Positions 8,920-18,211 of a stretch of DNA of 62,143 nucleotides are shown in pieces. Origin of the DNA: DATCYZ01 sp036526195 (GTDB taxonomy: Bacteria; Pseudomonadota; Gammaproteobacteria; Burkholderiales; SG8-39); assembly GCA_036526195.1 (NCBI GenBank), contig DATCYZ010000139.1, positions 1 through 62,143 of the forward strand. The letters run 5' to 3'. The first letter of the stretch is position 1. Every line of letters begins with the position of its first letter. The notes under the pieces were generated by a model. It was not told where the DNA came from. It saw only the letters and a program-made list of their open reading frames with translations, and did not search any database. A program made the position numbers and the translations under genes.

Positions 8920-9540
8920 ATGAAACTCACGCATGACATGATCGAGCGCAACCAGGGCCTGATGATCGTCCTGGTGATCCTGGTGATCGCGGTGGGCGGC
9001 CTGGTGGAGATCGTGCCGCTGTCCTTCACGAAGTCGGTCACCGAACCGGTGGCGGGCCTGAAACCCTACGACCCGGTGTCGCTCACCGGCCGCGACATCT
9101 ACATCCGCGAAGGCTGCTACAACTGCCATTCGCAGATGATCCGGCCGTTTCGCGCCGAGGTGGAGCGCTACGGCCCGTATTCTGTGGCCGGCGAATTCGT
9201 CTACGACCGGCCCTTCCAGTGGGGCTCGAAGCGCACCGGGCCGGACCTGCACCGCGTCGGCGGCCGGTATTCGGATGACTGGCACCGCGCGCACCTGTTG
9301 AATCCGCGCGATCTGGTGCCGGAGTCGAACATGCCGGGCTATCCGTGGCTTGCGCGCACGCCGGCGAATGCCGAGGACATCGAGGCGAAGCTGCGCGCGC
9401 TGCGCCGCCTCGGCGTGCCGTACGCGGATGCCGAGATCGCGGGGGCCCGCGAGGCGCTCAAGGGCAAGACCGAGATGGACGCGCTGATTGCTTACCTGCA
9501 GGGGCTGGGTACCGCCCGGCAGGGCCGCGCGGGCCAATAG
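8920..9540 (+). CDS. ccoO: cbb3-type cytochrome c oxidase subunit II (monoheme cytochrome c)
   Basis: 206 residues. An N-terminal membrane anchor (about residues 10-30, MIVLVILVIAVGGLVEI) is followed by a periplasmic domain. One heme c motif, CYNCH, lies in the family-typical EGCYNCHSQMIRPF segment, and the axial methionine is probably in SNMPGYPW. It shuttles electrons from CcoP to CcoN. The gap to ccoN is 18 bases and ccoQ follows 16 bases later. Confidence 0.97.
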   Translation: MKLTHDMIERNQGLMIVLVILVIAVGGLVEIVPLSFTKSVTEPVAGLKPYDPVSLTGRDIYIREGCYNCHSQMIRPFRAEVERYGPYSVAGEFVYDRPFQWGSKRTGPDLHRVGGRYSDDWHRAHLLNPRDLVPESNMPGYPWLARTPANAEDIEAKLRALRRLGVPYADAEIAGAREALKGKTEMDALIAYLQGLGTARQGRAGQ

Positions 9541-9556
9541 GAACCGGGAGAACGTC

Positions 9557-9715
9557 ATGGACCTGAATTTCCTGCGCAGCCTGCTCACGGTGGCGGCGCT
9601 CGTCGCCTTCCTCGGCATCGTCTGGTGGGCGTACGCGCCCTCGCGGCGCGAGCGCTTCGAGCGTGACGCCATGATGCCCTTCGAAGAGGCCGACCACGGA
9701 GGCCCGCGCCCATGA
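9557..9715 (+). CDS. ccoQ: cbb3-type oxidase small subunit CcoQ
   Basis: 52 residues with one transmembrane helix (about 8-26, LLTVAALVAFLGIVWWAY) and an acidic cytoplasmic tail (EEADHGG), as in CcoQ/FixQ, which stabilises the oxidase assembly. Its TGA overlaps the ATG of ccoP (ATGA). Position between ccoO and ccoP supports the call. Confidence 0.93.
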   Translation: MDLNFLRSLLTVAALVAFLGIVWWAYAPSRRERFERDAMMPFEEADHGGPRP

Positions 9716-10638
9716 GCGAGTTCACCAGCGGCTTCTGGGACTACTACATCGCGATCATCACGCTGGTTTCGGTGATCGGTTGCGCGGCGCTGCTCTGGAT
9801 GCAGAGCGTGCGCAAGGTGCAGCCGAAGGCCGACGGCAGCATGGAGACCACCGGCCATGTCTGGGACGAGGACCTGACCGAGTACCATCATCCGCTGCCG
9901 CGCTGGTGGTCGTGGCTTTTCTACCTGACCGTGGTGTTCGGGCTGGTGTACCTGGTGCTCTACCCCGGGCTGGGCAGCTGGCGCGGCGTGCTCGGCTGGT
10001 CGCAGGTCGGCCAGCTGGAGGCCGAGACAAAGGCGATGGCGGCGAAGGTCGCGCCGCTCTACGAGGGGTTCGCGAAGCTCGACGCGCCCGCGCTGGCCGC
10101 AGACCCGGCGGCGCGCGCGGTCGGGCAGAAGCTCTTTCTGAACCATTGCGCGCAGTGCCATGCTTCGGACGGCGGCGGCTCGCGCGGCTACCCCAGCCTG
10201 ATCGATCGCGACTGGCTCTGGGGCGGCACCCCGGAGGCGATTCGCACCACCATCGCGGAAGGGCGCACAGGCGTCATGCCGCCGTTCGGCGCGGTGCTCG
10301 ATGGCGAGGGCGCGAAGGACGTGGCGCACTACGTGATGTCGCTCTCGGGTCGCGCCACCGACGACATCCGCACCGCGCGCGGCAAGCCGCTGTTCGCGCA
10401 GAACTGCGTCGCCTGCCATGGGGTGGAGGGCAAGGGCAACCCGGCGCTCGGCGCGCCCGACCTCGCCGACAAGGTCTGGCTGCACGGTGCCGCGGAGACG
10501 GCGATCATCGAGACCATCGTGCGCGGGCGCACCAACCAGATGCCTCCGCACAAGGACTTCCTCACGCCGGCAAAGATCCACCTGCTCACCGGTTACGTTT
10601 ACGGGCTCGGGGGCGGCGTCCCGCCGCCGTCGAAATAG
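9712..10638 (+). CDS. ccoP: cbb3-type cytochrome c oxidase subunit III (diheme cytochrome c)
   Basis: 308 residues. An N-terminal helix precedes the conserved TGHVWDEDLTEYHHPLPRWW segment, then a second helix, then two cytochrome c domains with CAQCH and CVACH motifs. Methionine ligands are probably in GVMPPFGA and NQMPPHKD. It accepts electrons from soluble cytochrome c or the bc1 complex and passes them to CcoO. Length and layout are standard. Confidence 0.97.
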   Translation: MSEFTSGFWDYYIAIITLVSVIGCAALLWMQSVRKVQPKADGSMETTGHVWDEDLTEYHHPLPRWWSWLFYLTVVFGLVYLVLYPGLGSWRGVLGWSQVGQLEAETKAMAAKVAPLYEGFAKLDAPALAADPAARAVGQKLFLNHCAQCHASDGGGSRGYPSLIDRDWLWGGTPEAIRTTIAEGRTGVMPPFGAVLDGEGAKDVAHYVMSLSGRATDDIRTARGKPLFAQNCVACHGVEGKGNPALGAPDLADKVWLHGAAETAIIETIVRGRTNQMPPHKDFLTPAKIHLLTGYVYGLGGGVPPPSK

Positions 10639-10654
10639 GCGCCGCCATGACGGC

Positions 10655-12088
10655 ATGGCAAGGCCCGCGCTGAACGTGGCGACTCGGCCCGACGGCGCGG
10701 GCGCGCCTGCGCCCGTGGCCGTCATGGAGCAGCCGCTCTACGTTTCGGCGGCCAAGATCTACCCGCGCGCGGTGCACGGCTGGTTCGCGGCCTGGCGCTG
10801 GGCGCTGGTGTGGGCGACGCAGCTGGTGTTCTACGGCATGGCCTGGCTGCCGTGGAACGACCGTCAGGCGGTGCTCTTCGACATCGCGCACCGGAAGTTC
10901 TACATCTTCGGGCTGGTGTTCTGGCCGCAGGACGTGGTCTACCTGACGGTGCTTCTGGTGATCTCGGCGCTCGCGCTGTTTCTCTTCACCGCCATGGCCG
11001 GGCGGCTATGGTGCGGCTACGCCTGCCCGCAGACCGTCTACACCGAGATGTTCCTCTGGGTGGAGCGGAAAATCGAGGGCGACCGGGCGAAGCAGATCCG
11101 CCTCGACCGCGAGCCCTGGGGGCTGCGCAAGCTCGGGCTGAAATCGGCCAAGCACGGCGCGTGGATCGCGATCGCGCTGTGGACCGGGTTCACCTTCGTC
11201 GGCTACTTCACGCCGATCCGCGAGCTGTGGGACGCGGTGTGGACATTGAACACCGGACCCTGGGAAACTTTCTGGGTGCTGTTCTACGGCTTCGCCACCT
11301 ACGGCAACGCCGGCTGGATGCGCGAGCAGGTGTGCAAGTACATGTGCCCCTATGCGCGCTTCCAGAGCGCCATGTTCGACCGCGACACCCTGGTCATCAC
11401 CTACGATGCCGCGCGCGGCGAGCCGCGCGGCGCCGGCGGCAGGAAGTCCGCGCGCGAGGGCCTCGGCGACTGCGTCGATTGCAGCATCTGCGTGCAGGTC
11501 TGCCCGACCGGCATCGACATCCGCGAGGGCTTGCAGTACGAGTGCATCGGCTGCGCCGCCTGCATCGACGGCTGCGACCAGGTGATGGACCGCACCGGCC
11601 GGCCGCGCGGGCTGATCCGTTACGCCACCGAGAACGCCCTGGAGCGCGGCTACACGCCGCGCGAGATCTGGCGCCGCGCGTTCCGTCCGCGGGTGCTCGT
11701 CTACGGCGCCATCCTCGGCCTGATCGTGCTCGCCTCGGGCGTCGCCCTGTGGACGCGCGTGCCGCTCAAGGTGGACGTGATCCGCGACCGGGTGGCGATC
11801 TCGCGCGAAGTCGAGGGCGGGCAGATCGAGAACGTCTACCGGCTGCAGGTGATGAACACCCGCGAGACGGCGCGGCGCTTCCTGATCCGCGCCGAGGGCC
11901 TGCCCGGCCTCGAACTGGCGGGCGACGCCACCCCGGAAATCGGGGCGTCCGGCGCGCGCATGCTGCCGCTGCGCCTGCGGGTGCCCGCGGGCGCCGCCCC
12001 CGGCACCCATCGCATCGACTTCGTCATCGCCGCGCAGGACGACCCGGCGGTCGCGGTGCGCGAGAAATCCGTGTTCATTGTCCGATGA
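10655..12088 (+). CDS. ccoG: CcoG/RdxA oxidase accessory protein, 4Fe-4S membrane protein
   Basis: 477 residues with an N-terminal five-helix NapH-like region containing CGYACPQTVY and CKYMCPYARFQ. Two ferredoxin-type clusters follow (CVDCSICVQVCP and CIGCAACIDGC). A single helix near residue 365 leads to an Ig-like C-terminal periplasmic domain. The family helps cbb3 assembly by reducing copper for CuB. The gene lies 16 bases after ccoP and its stop overlaps the next start (ATGA). Confidence 0.95.
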   Translation: MARPALNVATRPDGAGAPAPVAVMEQPLYVSAAKIYPRAVHGWFAAWRWALVWATQLVFYGMAWLPWNDRQAVLFDIAHRKFYIFGLVFWPQDVVYLTVLLVISALALFLFTAMAGRLWCGYACPQTVYTEMFLWVERKIEGDRAKQIRLDREPWGLRKLGLKSAKHGAWIAIALWTGFTFVGYFTPIRELWDAVWTLNTGPWETFWVLFYGFATYGNAGWMREQVCKYMCPYARFQSAMFDRDTLVITYDAARGEPRGAGGRKSAREGLGDCVDCSICVQVCPTGIDIREGLQYECIGCAACIDGCDQVMDRTGRPRGLIRYATENALERGYTPREIWRRAFRPRVLVYGAILGLIVLASGVALWTRVPLKVDVIRDRVAISREVEGGQIENVYRLQVMNTRETARRFLIRAEGLPGLELAGDATPEIGASGARMLPLRLRVPAGAAPGTHRIDFVIAAQDDPAVAVREKSVFIVR

Positions 12089-12585
12089 GGCCCGCCATGC
12101 AATCGACGATCGTGCAACCCTGGTATCGAGAACCCTGGCCCTGGATCCTCATGGCCGGGCCGGCCGCCGTGGTCGTCGCCGGCGCGATCACGATCTGGAT
12201 CGCGGTGTCTGGCGCCGACGGACTGGTGGCCGAGGACTATTACAAGCAGGGGCTTGCGGTGAATCGGGTGCTCGCGCTGGAGAAGGCGGCGGCGGCGCGC
12301 GGCATCACGGCGCGCGTCGAGCCTTCGGGCGCGACCTGGCGCCTGACGCTCGACGGCGGGCACGCGGCGCCGCCGGCGCTGTTCGTGAGCTTCGCGCACG
12401 CCACGCGCAGCGGGCACGACCAGCGCGTACGCTTCGTGCGCGTGTCGCCCGGCGTGTACGCGGGCGCGCCGCCGCCCGCGGTGCCGGGGCGCTGGCGCGT
12501 GTCCGTCGAGGATCCGCAGCGCAGCTGGCGCCTGGCCGCGACCTGGCCGGGGTCGCGGGACGCGTTCCACATCGGCGTGCGCTAG
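12085..12585 (+). CDS. fixH: FixH/CcoH family protein
   Basis: About 166 residues. One N-terminal helix (WILMAGPAAVVVAGAITIWIAV) is followed by the AEDYYKQGLAVNR segment and a small periplasmic beta domain, the standard FixH layout. The protein is needed to build or stabilise cbb3. The first ATG (12085) overlaps the ccoG stop; a second in-frame ATG at 12097 is possible. The usual next genes, ccoI and ccoS, do not follow here. Confidence 0.88.
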   Translation: MRPAMQSTIVQPWYREPWPWILMAGPAAVVVAGAITIWIAVSGADGLVAEDYYKQGLAVNRVLALEKAAAARGITARVEPSGATWRLTLDGGHAAPPALFVSFAHATRSGHDQRVRFVRVSPGVYAGAPPPAVPGRWRVSVEDPQRSWRLAATWPGSRDAFHIGVR

Positions 12586-12601
12586 CGCGCGGGGAGGGAG
12601 G

Positions 12602-12868
12602 ATGCAAAAGGCGATCTGGATTCTCTGGCCCTCGTTCATCGTCGGCGGCCTCGGCGAGGTGCTGTTCTTCACGGTGTTCGACCCGCAGGAGCTGTACCTG
12701 TTCGGCGAACCCTCGACGCTCAGCCGGCTCTCGGTCTATTCGATCGGGTTCTTCCTCTGCTGGGCGTTCGCCGCGGCCTCGAGCGCGTTCACCTGCTTCC
12801 TGCAGCGCGGCGCGCGGGACATCAACCGCCCCGGGGCGGCACTGAAAAAGGAGCATTCCGATGCATAG
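12602..12868 (+). CDS. Small two-helix membrane protein of the cco cluster
   Basis: 88 residues with two hydrophobic helices (about 5-25 and 45-68) and a charged C-terminus. A GGGAGG ribosome-binding site lies just before the ATG. It recalls small conserved membrane proteins seen beside ccoGH in betaproteobacteria. No motif assigns a function; assembly or copper handling is a guess from position. It overlaps the following cytochrome gene by 8 bases. Confidence 0.7.
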   Translation: MQKAIWILWPSFIVGGLGEVLFFTVFDPQELYLFGEPSTLSRLSVYSIGFFLCWAFAAASSAFTCFLQRGARDINRPGAALKKEHSDA

Positions 12869-13142
12869 GCTCATCCTTCTCGCGATCTCGCTTCTCCTTG
12901 CGCTGCCGGTCGCCGCGCAGGACGCCACGCGCGGCAAGCGCCTGTACGAACTGCACTGCGGCGGCTGCCACTACGAAAAGCTGCACGAACGCCCGCACGA
13001 GCGTTCGCGCGTGAAGTCACTTTCGCAGCTGCGTACCGAGGTCGCCGAGCGGGCGAAAGGGGTCACGCAGCGCTTCGCGCTCGAGGACCTGGACGACATC
13101 GCGGAATACCTGAACCAGACCCACTACCGCTTCGGGCGCTGA
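12861..13142 (+). CDS. Small periplasmic monoheme cytochrome c
   Basis: 93 residues. The signal peptide (MHRLILLAISLLLALPVAAQ) is cut near residue 20. One heme motif, CGGCH (within LHCGGCHYEKLHERPH), follows at about 32-36. The body is short and no clear methionine ligand is visible after the heme motif, so the sixth ligand may be a histidine. It may feed electrons to the cbb3 oxidase encoded upstream. An SD-like AAAAAGGAG precedes the start. Confidence 0.85.
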   Translation: MHRLILLAISLLLALPVAAQDATRGKRLYELHCGGCHYEKLHERPHERSRVKSLSQLRTEVAERAKGVTQRFALEDLDDIAEYLNQTHYRFGR

Positions 13143-13144
13143 GC

Positions 13145-14584
13145 GTGGCGCGCCCGCGGCACGACGGCCTCACCCTCCGCTTTCTCGGCGCCGCGGGGGA
13201 GGTCACCGGATCGTGCTTCCTGGTCGACACCGGGGCGGTGCGATTTCTCGTCGACTGCGGCATGTTCCAGGGCGGGCGCGAGGCGAAGCGGCGCAACCGC
13301 GAGGCCTTCGCCTTCGACCCGCGCTCGATCGACTTCGTGCTGCTGACCCATGCGCACATCGACCACTCGGGGCTGATTCCGCGGCTGGTGGCGCTCGGCT
13401 ATCGCGGCCCGGTGCATGCGACAAGGGCCACCTGCGACCTGCTGGCGGTGATGCTGCCCGACAGCGGCCACCTGCAGGAGAAGGATGCCGAGCGCGAAAC
13501 GCGGCACGCGCGCCGCGGGCGCAAGCACGGGCGCGAGGTGGCGCCCCTGTACACGGTGCAGCAGGCGCACGACAGCCTGCGCCGCTTGCAGCCTGCCGCG
13601 TACGACGACGAGGTGCACCCGCACCCGGAGGTGCGGGTGCGCTTTCGCGACGCCGGCCACATCCTCGGCTCGTCGATCCTGGAGATTCACGTGCGGCGCG
13701 CCGGCGCGCGCAAGGAGACGAAGTTCGTCTTCTCGGGCGACCTCGGCCAGCCCGGCCACCCGATCGTGCGCGACCCGACGCGCATCGCCGCGGCCGACGT
13801 GCTGGTGGTGGAGTCGACCTACGGCAACCGCGACCACCGGCCGCTTGCCGCCACGCTCGATGAACTCGACGCGGTGCTCACCGAGACCGTGATGAGCGGC
13901 CGCGGCAACGTGGTGATCCCGGCCTTCGCGGTGGGCCGCACGCAGGACATCCTGTTCTTCCTGTCCGAGCTCTGCCGCACCGGGCGCGCCTGCCCGTCGC
14001 GCATCTACGTCGATTCGCCGATGGCCACCGCGGCCACGCGCATCACGCTCGCGCACCCCGAACTGCACGATCCAGAGACCGGGCGGCTGACGCGCTGGCT
14101 CAAGGCCGGGCATGGCAAAGGGGCGCGCGTGCGCTTCACCGAGAACGTCGAGGCTTCGATGGCGATCAACGAGATCGCGGCCGGGGCGGTGATCCTCTCG
14201 GCGAGCGGCATGTGCGACGGCGGGCGCATCCGCCACCACCTGCGCTGGAACCTGCCGCGCCCGGAGTGCGCCGTGGTGTTCGCCGGCTTCCAGGCCATGG
14301 GCACGCTCGGGCGGCGCCTGGTCGACGGCGTCAAGCGCGTGCGTCTGTTCGGCGAGGAGATCCCGGTGCGCGCGAAGATCCACACCATCGGCGGGCTTTC
14401 GGCCCACGCCGACCGCTCGGCGCTGATCGACTGGATCGGCGGATTCCGCAAGCCCCCGGCGCGGACCTTCGTCGTGCACGGCGAACCGCTCGGCGCCCAT
14501 GCCTTCGCCGCGGCGATCCGCGAGAAGCCCGGCTGGCACGTCGAGGTGCCGGAGCAGGGGCAGGTGGCGAGGCTGGGAGACTGA
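13145..14584 (+). CDS. Metallo-beta-lactamase-fold hydrolase with RNA-specificity (beta-CASP) domain
   Basis: 479 residues starting with GTG, 2 bases after the cytochrome stop. The zinc site THAHIDHSG (about 62-70) is followed by the beta-CASP insertion, where FSGDLGQPG, ESTYGNRDH and AFAVGRTQ are seen. GGLSAHADR and VVHGE near the C-terminus complete the layout of bacterial CPSF73/KH-less RNase J relatives. It would be an RNA endonuclease or exonuclease, cytoplasmic. Its attachment to a respiratory operon is common in proteobacteria but unexplained. Confidence 0.88.
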   Translation: MARPRHDGLTLRFLGAAGEVTGSCFLVDTGAVRFLVDCGMFQGGREAKRRNREAFAFDPRSIDFVLLTHAHIDHSGLIPRLVALGYRGPVHATRATCDLLAVMLPDSGHLQEKDAERETRHARRGRKHGREVAPLYTVQQAHDSLRRLQPAAYDDEVHPHPEVRVRFRDAGHILGSSILEIHVRRAGARKETKFVFSGDLGQPGHPIVRDPTRIAAADVLVVESTYGNRDHRPLAATLDELDAVLTETVMSGRGNVVIPAFAVGRTQDILFFLSELCRTGRACPSRIYVDSPMATAATRITLAHPELHDPETGRLTRWLKAGHGKGARVRFTENVEASMAINEIAAGAVILSASGMCDGGRIRHHLRWNLPRPECAVVFAGFQAMGTLGRRLVDGVKRVRLFGEEIPVRAKIHTIGGLSAHADRSALIDWIGGFRKPPARTFVVHGEPLGAHAFAAAIREKPGWHVEVPEQGQVARLGD

Positions 14585-14660
14585 CCCCGCGCCGGAAAGG
14601 CACAATTAGTAACATATAAGTTACCATAAGCCCTGGTTCAGCGCCGACCCGATCGAGGCA

Positions 14661-14819
14661 CCGCCAACATCCGGTTCGACCCGATCGCCGGGTTTGTTCC
14701 GGACAGCTTCACCGTCCGGAACAAAACCGGCGAAACCTTGCCTTCGATCCAGCACTGTGACCAATCGCAGGCAAAGTTTCGCCCCTTATCCGTTCACGAT
14801 GAGACCGTGAACGGATAAG
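14661..14819. repeat. Paired-hairpin element A in a 294-base intergenic region
   Basis: No gene lies between 14585 and 14878. A 15-base block (ATCCGGTTCGACCCG, 14669-14683) leads into hairpin 1 (arms 14688-14704 and 14714-14730, 17 bp with one mismatch, 9-base loop). A longer-range 14-bp pairing with one mismatch joins 14729-14742 to 14770-14783. Hairpin 2 has arms 14785-14798 and 14806-14819, a perfect 14 bp with a 7-base loop. The same 15-base block and the same 9- and 7-base loops occur in element B at 61926-62120, although the stem sequences differ. The element may terminate transcription between the converging genes, but it lacks U-tracts and is far more complex than a simple terminator. 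Confidence 0.7.
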
Positions 14820-14878
14820 CGGCGATCTGGTTAAAAGCAAAACCTCGGCGTACCGGGGTTTGCGCTTCGTTCTTCTCC

Positions 14879-15643
14879 TCAGTGCTTCGTCCCCAGCACC
14901 TGCTCCAGCCCGGGAATGTCGCGGATGCGCACGTGCTTCTGCTGCACTTCCAGCAGTCCGTCGTCCTGGAACTTGGAGAAAAGGCGGCTCACGGTCTCGA
15001 GCTTCAGGCCGAGGTAGCTGCCGATCTCCTCGCGCGTCATGCGCAGGTGGAAGTCGGACGCGGAGTACCCGCGGCGCACGAAGCGCTTCGAGAGGTTGAG
15101 CAGGAAGGCCGCGAGGCGCTCCTCGGCACGCATCGAGCCGAGCAGCATCATGACGCCGTGGTCGCGCACGATCTCGCGTGAGAGCACCACGTGCAGGTGG
15201 TGCTGCAGCGCCGGCACGTCGCGGCCGAGTTCCTCGACCAGCGAGAAAGGCAGCACGCAGACTTCGCAGTCCTCGAGCGCGACGGCGTTGCCGTGATACT
15301 GGCCGCTGCCGATGCCGTCCATGCCGAGCAGTTCGCCGGCCATGCGAAAGCCGGTGACCTGCTCGCGGCCGTCCTCGTTCAGCAGCGTGGTCTTGAAGAA
15401 GCCGCTGCGCACCGCGTACACGGACTGGAAGGCGTCGCCCGCGGTGAACAGCGTCTCGCCGCGCCGCACCCGGCGCCGGGCGTAGACGATGCCCTCCATG
15501 CGGTCCATGTCCTCGCCTTCGAGGTCCTTGGGCAGGCAGAGTTCGCGCATGTTGCAGCTCGAGCAGGTGACCTCGAACTTCTTCGCGCCGTCGGTGCCGC
15601 GCAGCGGTATGACGCGGGCGGTGGAGTGTGCGGTGGCGGTCAT
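14879..15643 (-). CDS. fnr: FNR/Anr oxygen-sensing transcription regulator
   Basis: 254 residues. The N-terminal cluster cysteines C27, C30 and C36 plus C126 (or C129) match the four [4Fe-4S] ligands of FNR (C20, C23, C29, C122 in E. coli). A cyclic-nucleotide-binding fold and dimer helix follow. The HTH recognition helix at 215-221 reads LETVSRL, with E216, S219 and R220 as used to read TTGAT. It should activate anaerobic and microaerobic genes from the many boxes in this window. No FNR box is seen ahead of the gene itself. It is downstream of the sensor-kinase genes, 20 bases after the lone receiver. Confidence 0.93.
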   Translation of the reverse strand: MTATAHSTARVIPLRGTDGAKKFEVTCSSCNMRELCLPKDLEGEDMDRMEGIVYARRRVRRGETLFTAGDAFQSVYAVRSGFFKTTLLNEDGREQVTGFRMAGELLGMDGIGSGQYHGNAVALEDCEVCVLPFSLVEELGRDVPALQHHLHVVLSREIVRDHGVMMLLGSMRAEERLAAFLLNLSKRFVRRGYSASDFHLRMTREEIGSYLGLKLETVSRLFSKFQDDGLLEVQQKHVRIRDIPGLEQVLGTKH

Positions 15644-15663
15644 GGTGGGGCTCCCGGTTTCGG

Positions 15664-16071
15664 TCAGTGGAGGGTTGCAGCCCGTGCGGCCAGCAGGTCG
15701 CGCACGCGCTCGAACTGGGTGGTCTTGTCCAGCGTCTCGCGCGCGCCCAGGCGCCGGGCGAGCCGGCTGTGCGCCTCGGCGCTGAAGTTGCTGAGGACGT
15801 AGACGTCGATCTGCGGCGCGGCGGCCTGCAGCGCGCGCAGCACGTCGAAGCCGGTGCCGGCTTCGAGGTTCAGGTCGAGGACGACGACATCGGGCGTCTC
15901 GGCGAGGATTGCGGCGATGGCGGTGTCGGCACGCGAGGCGTGGCCCACGCTGCGCGAGCCGGGCACCGAGGCGACGAGTTCCTCCAGGCGTTCGCAGACC
16001 AGCGGCGAGTCCTCAACGACGAAGACGCGAAGGCGCTCGTCCGGGCGGTTGGTGCGGGTCGTGTTTTGCAT
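15664..16071 (-). CDS. Stand-alone response-regulator receiver domain
   Basis: About 135 residues from ATG 16071. The phosphorylation pocket is visible: the acidic pair in FVVEDSP, the phospho-aspartate in VVVLDLNLEAGTG, and the switch lysine in LDKTTQ. There is no output domain. It lies between the LuxR-type regulator and fnr on the same strand and may be a second target or phosphate sink for the kinase at 16783-18111; that link is inferred from position. A longer start at 16107 is possible. Confidence 0.82.
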   Translation of the reverse strand: MQNTTRTNRPDERLRVFVVEDSPLVCERLEELVASVPGSRSVGHASRADTAIAAILAETPDVVVLDLNLEAGTGFDVLRALQAAAPQIDVYVLSNFSAEAHSRLARRLGARETLDKTTQFERVRDLLAARAATLH

Positions 16072-16162
16072 GGACCCAGTGTGCCGTTGCGGCGGCACCG
16101 GGCCCATCGGCGGCGGCTGATTGCGGGGCCGGAATCCGCCGCGCCGCCGTGTAGGAATCGTC

Positions 16163-16782
16163 CTACAGCAGGTCGTTCTCCATGGCGTAGCGCACCAGTT
16201 CCGCCGTGCCGGCGAGCTCGAGCTTCTGCAGGATGCGCGCCTTGTGGGTGCTCACCGTCTTCACCGACAGGTGCAGCTGCTCGCCGATCTCGGTCGGCGA
16301 GCGGCCGGTCGCGAGCAGGCGGAACACCTCGAACTCGCGGTCCGAGAGCCGGGTGTGCGGCGCTTCCGGCCCGGCACGATGGTTGACCAGCGCGGCGGCG
16401 GCGGCCTCGCTGATGTGCACCCCGCCCGCGGCCACCTTGCGCAGCGCCGCCACCAGTTGCTCGGAGGCGCTGTCCTTGGTCAGGTAGCCCGCGGCGCCCG
16501 CCTTCAGCGCGCGCGCGGCGTATTGCTGCTCGCCGTGCATCGACAGCACCAGGATGCGAAGCGCCGGCCGTTCCAGCTTCAGCCGCAGGATCAGGTCGAT
16601 GCCCGAGAGGCCCGGCATCGACAGGTCGAGCAGCACGACGTCGAAAGCCTGCTTTCGCACCTGCGCCAGGGCCTCGTCGCCGGTGGCGGCCTCGGCCGCG
16701 ACCTCGAACTCCGGCGCGGCCTCGAGCAGGCCGCGCAGGCCCTCGCGCACCAGCTGGTGGTCATCGGCGATCAGCACGCGGA

Positions 16783-16786
<4 letters not shown>
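16163..16786 (-). CDS. NarL/FixJ-family response regulator
   Basis: 207 residues: receiver domain (IADDH acidic pair, phospho-aspartate in VVLLDLSMPG, lysine in YLTKDSA), then a LuxR-type HTH (LSDREFEVFRLLATGRSPTEIGEQL, KTVSTHKARI). It is a DNA-binding transcription regulator. Its ATG overlaps the kinase stop (ATGA), so kinase and regulator are a cognate pair. Targets are unknown; the neighbours suggest redox or respiratory control. Confidence 0.93.
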
Positions 16787-18111
<1,325 letters not shown>

Positions 18112-18135
18112 CGATGCCGTGCGCGCGCGTCGCGC

Positions 18136-18149
18136 TTGACTCAGGTCAA
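18136..18149. promoter_or_regulatory. FNR-type box between the sensor kinase and hemN
   Basis: TTGACTCAGGTCAA is a symmetric FNR/DNR-type site (TTGAC...GTCAA). It is centred about 69 bases before the hemN GTG, fitting a class II site, and about 31 bases from the kinase ATG on the other strand. Activation of hemN by FNR/Anr in low oxygen is established in related bacteria. Confidence 0.78.
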
Positions 18150-18211
18150 GCACCCGCGCCGGCGGGCGGGCATAGTGGGGCGGTCCTGGTGCTGCCGACG
18201 ACCTTCACGAC

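Noticed and set aside
7114..10725. A 1203-codon open frame on the minus strand opposite the cco genes
   Set aside because: It is antisense to ccoNOQP, has low-complexity arginine/histidine-rich composition, and matches no family. High GC content creates such long shadows throughout.
14600..14640. The AT-rich stretch (ATTAGTAACATATAAGTTACC) as a promoter
   Set aside because: It contains a short GTAAC/GTTAC dyad and AT-rich bases, but no gene starts downstream on either strand before the converging fnr stop, so it is more likely part of the terminator/repeat region.
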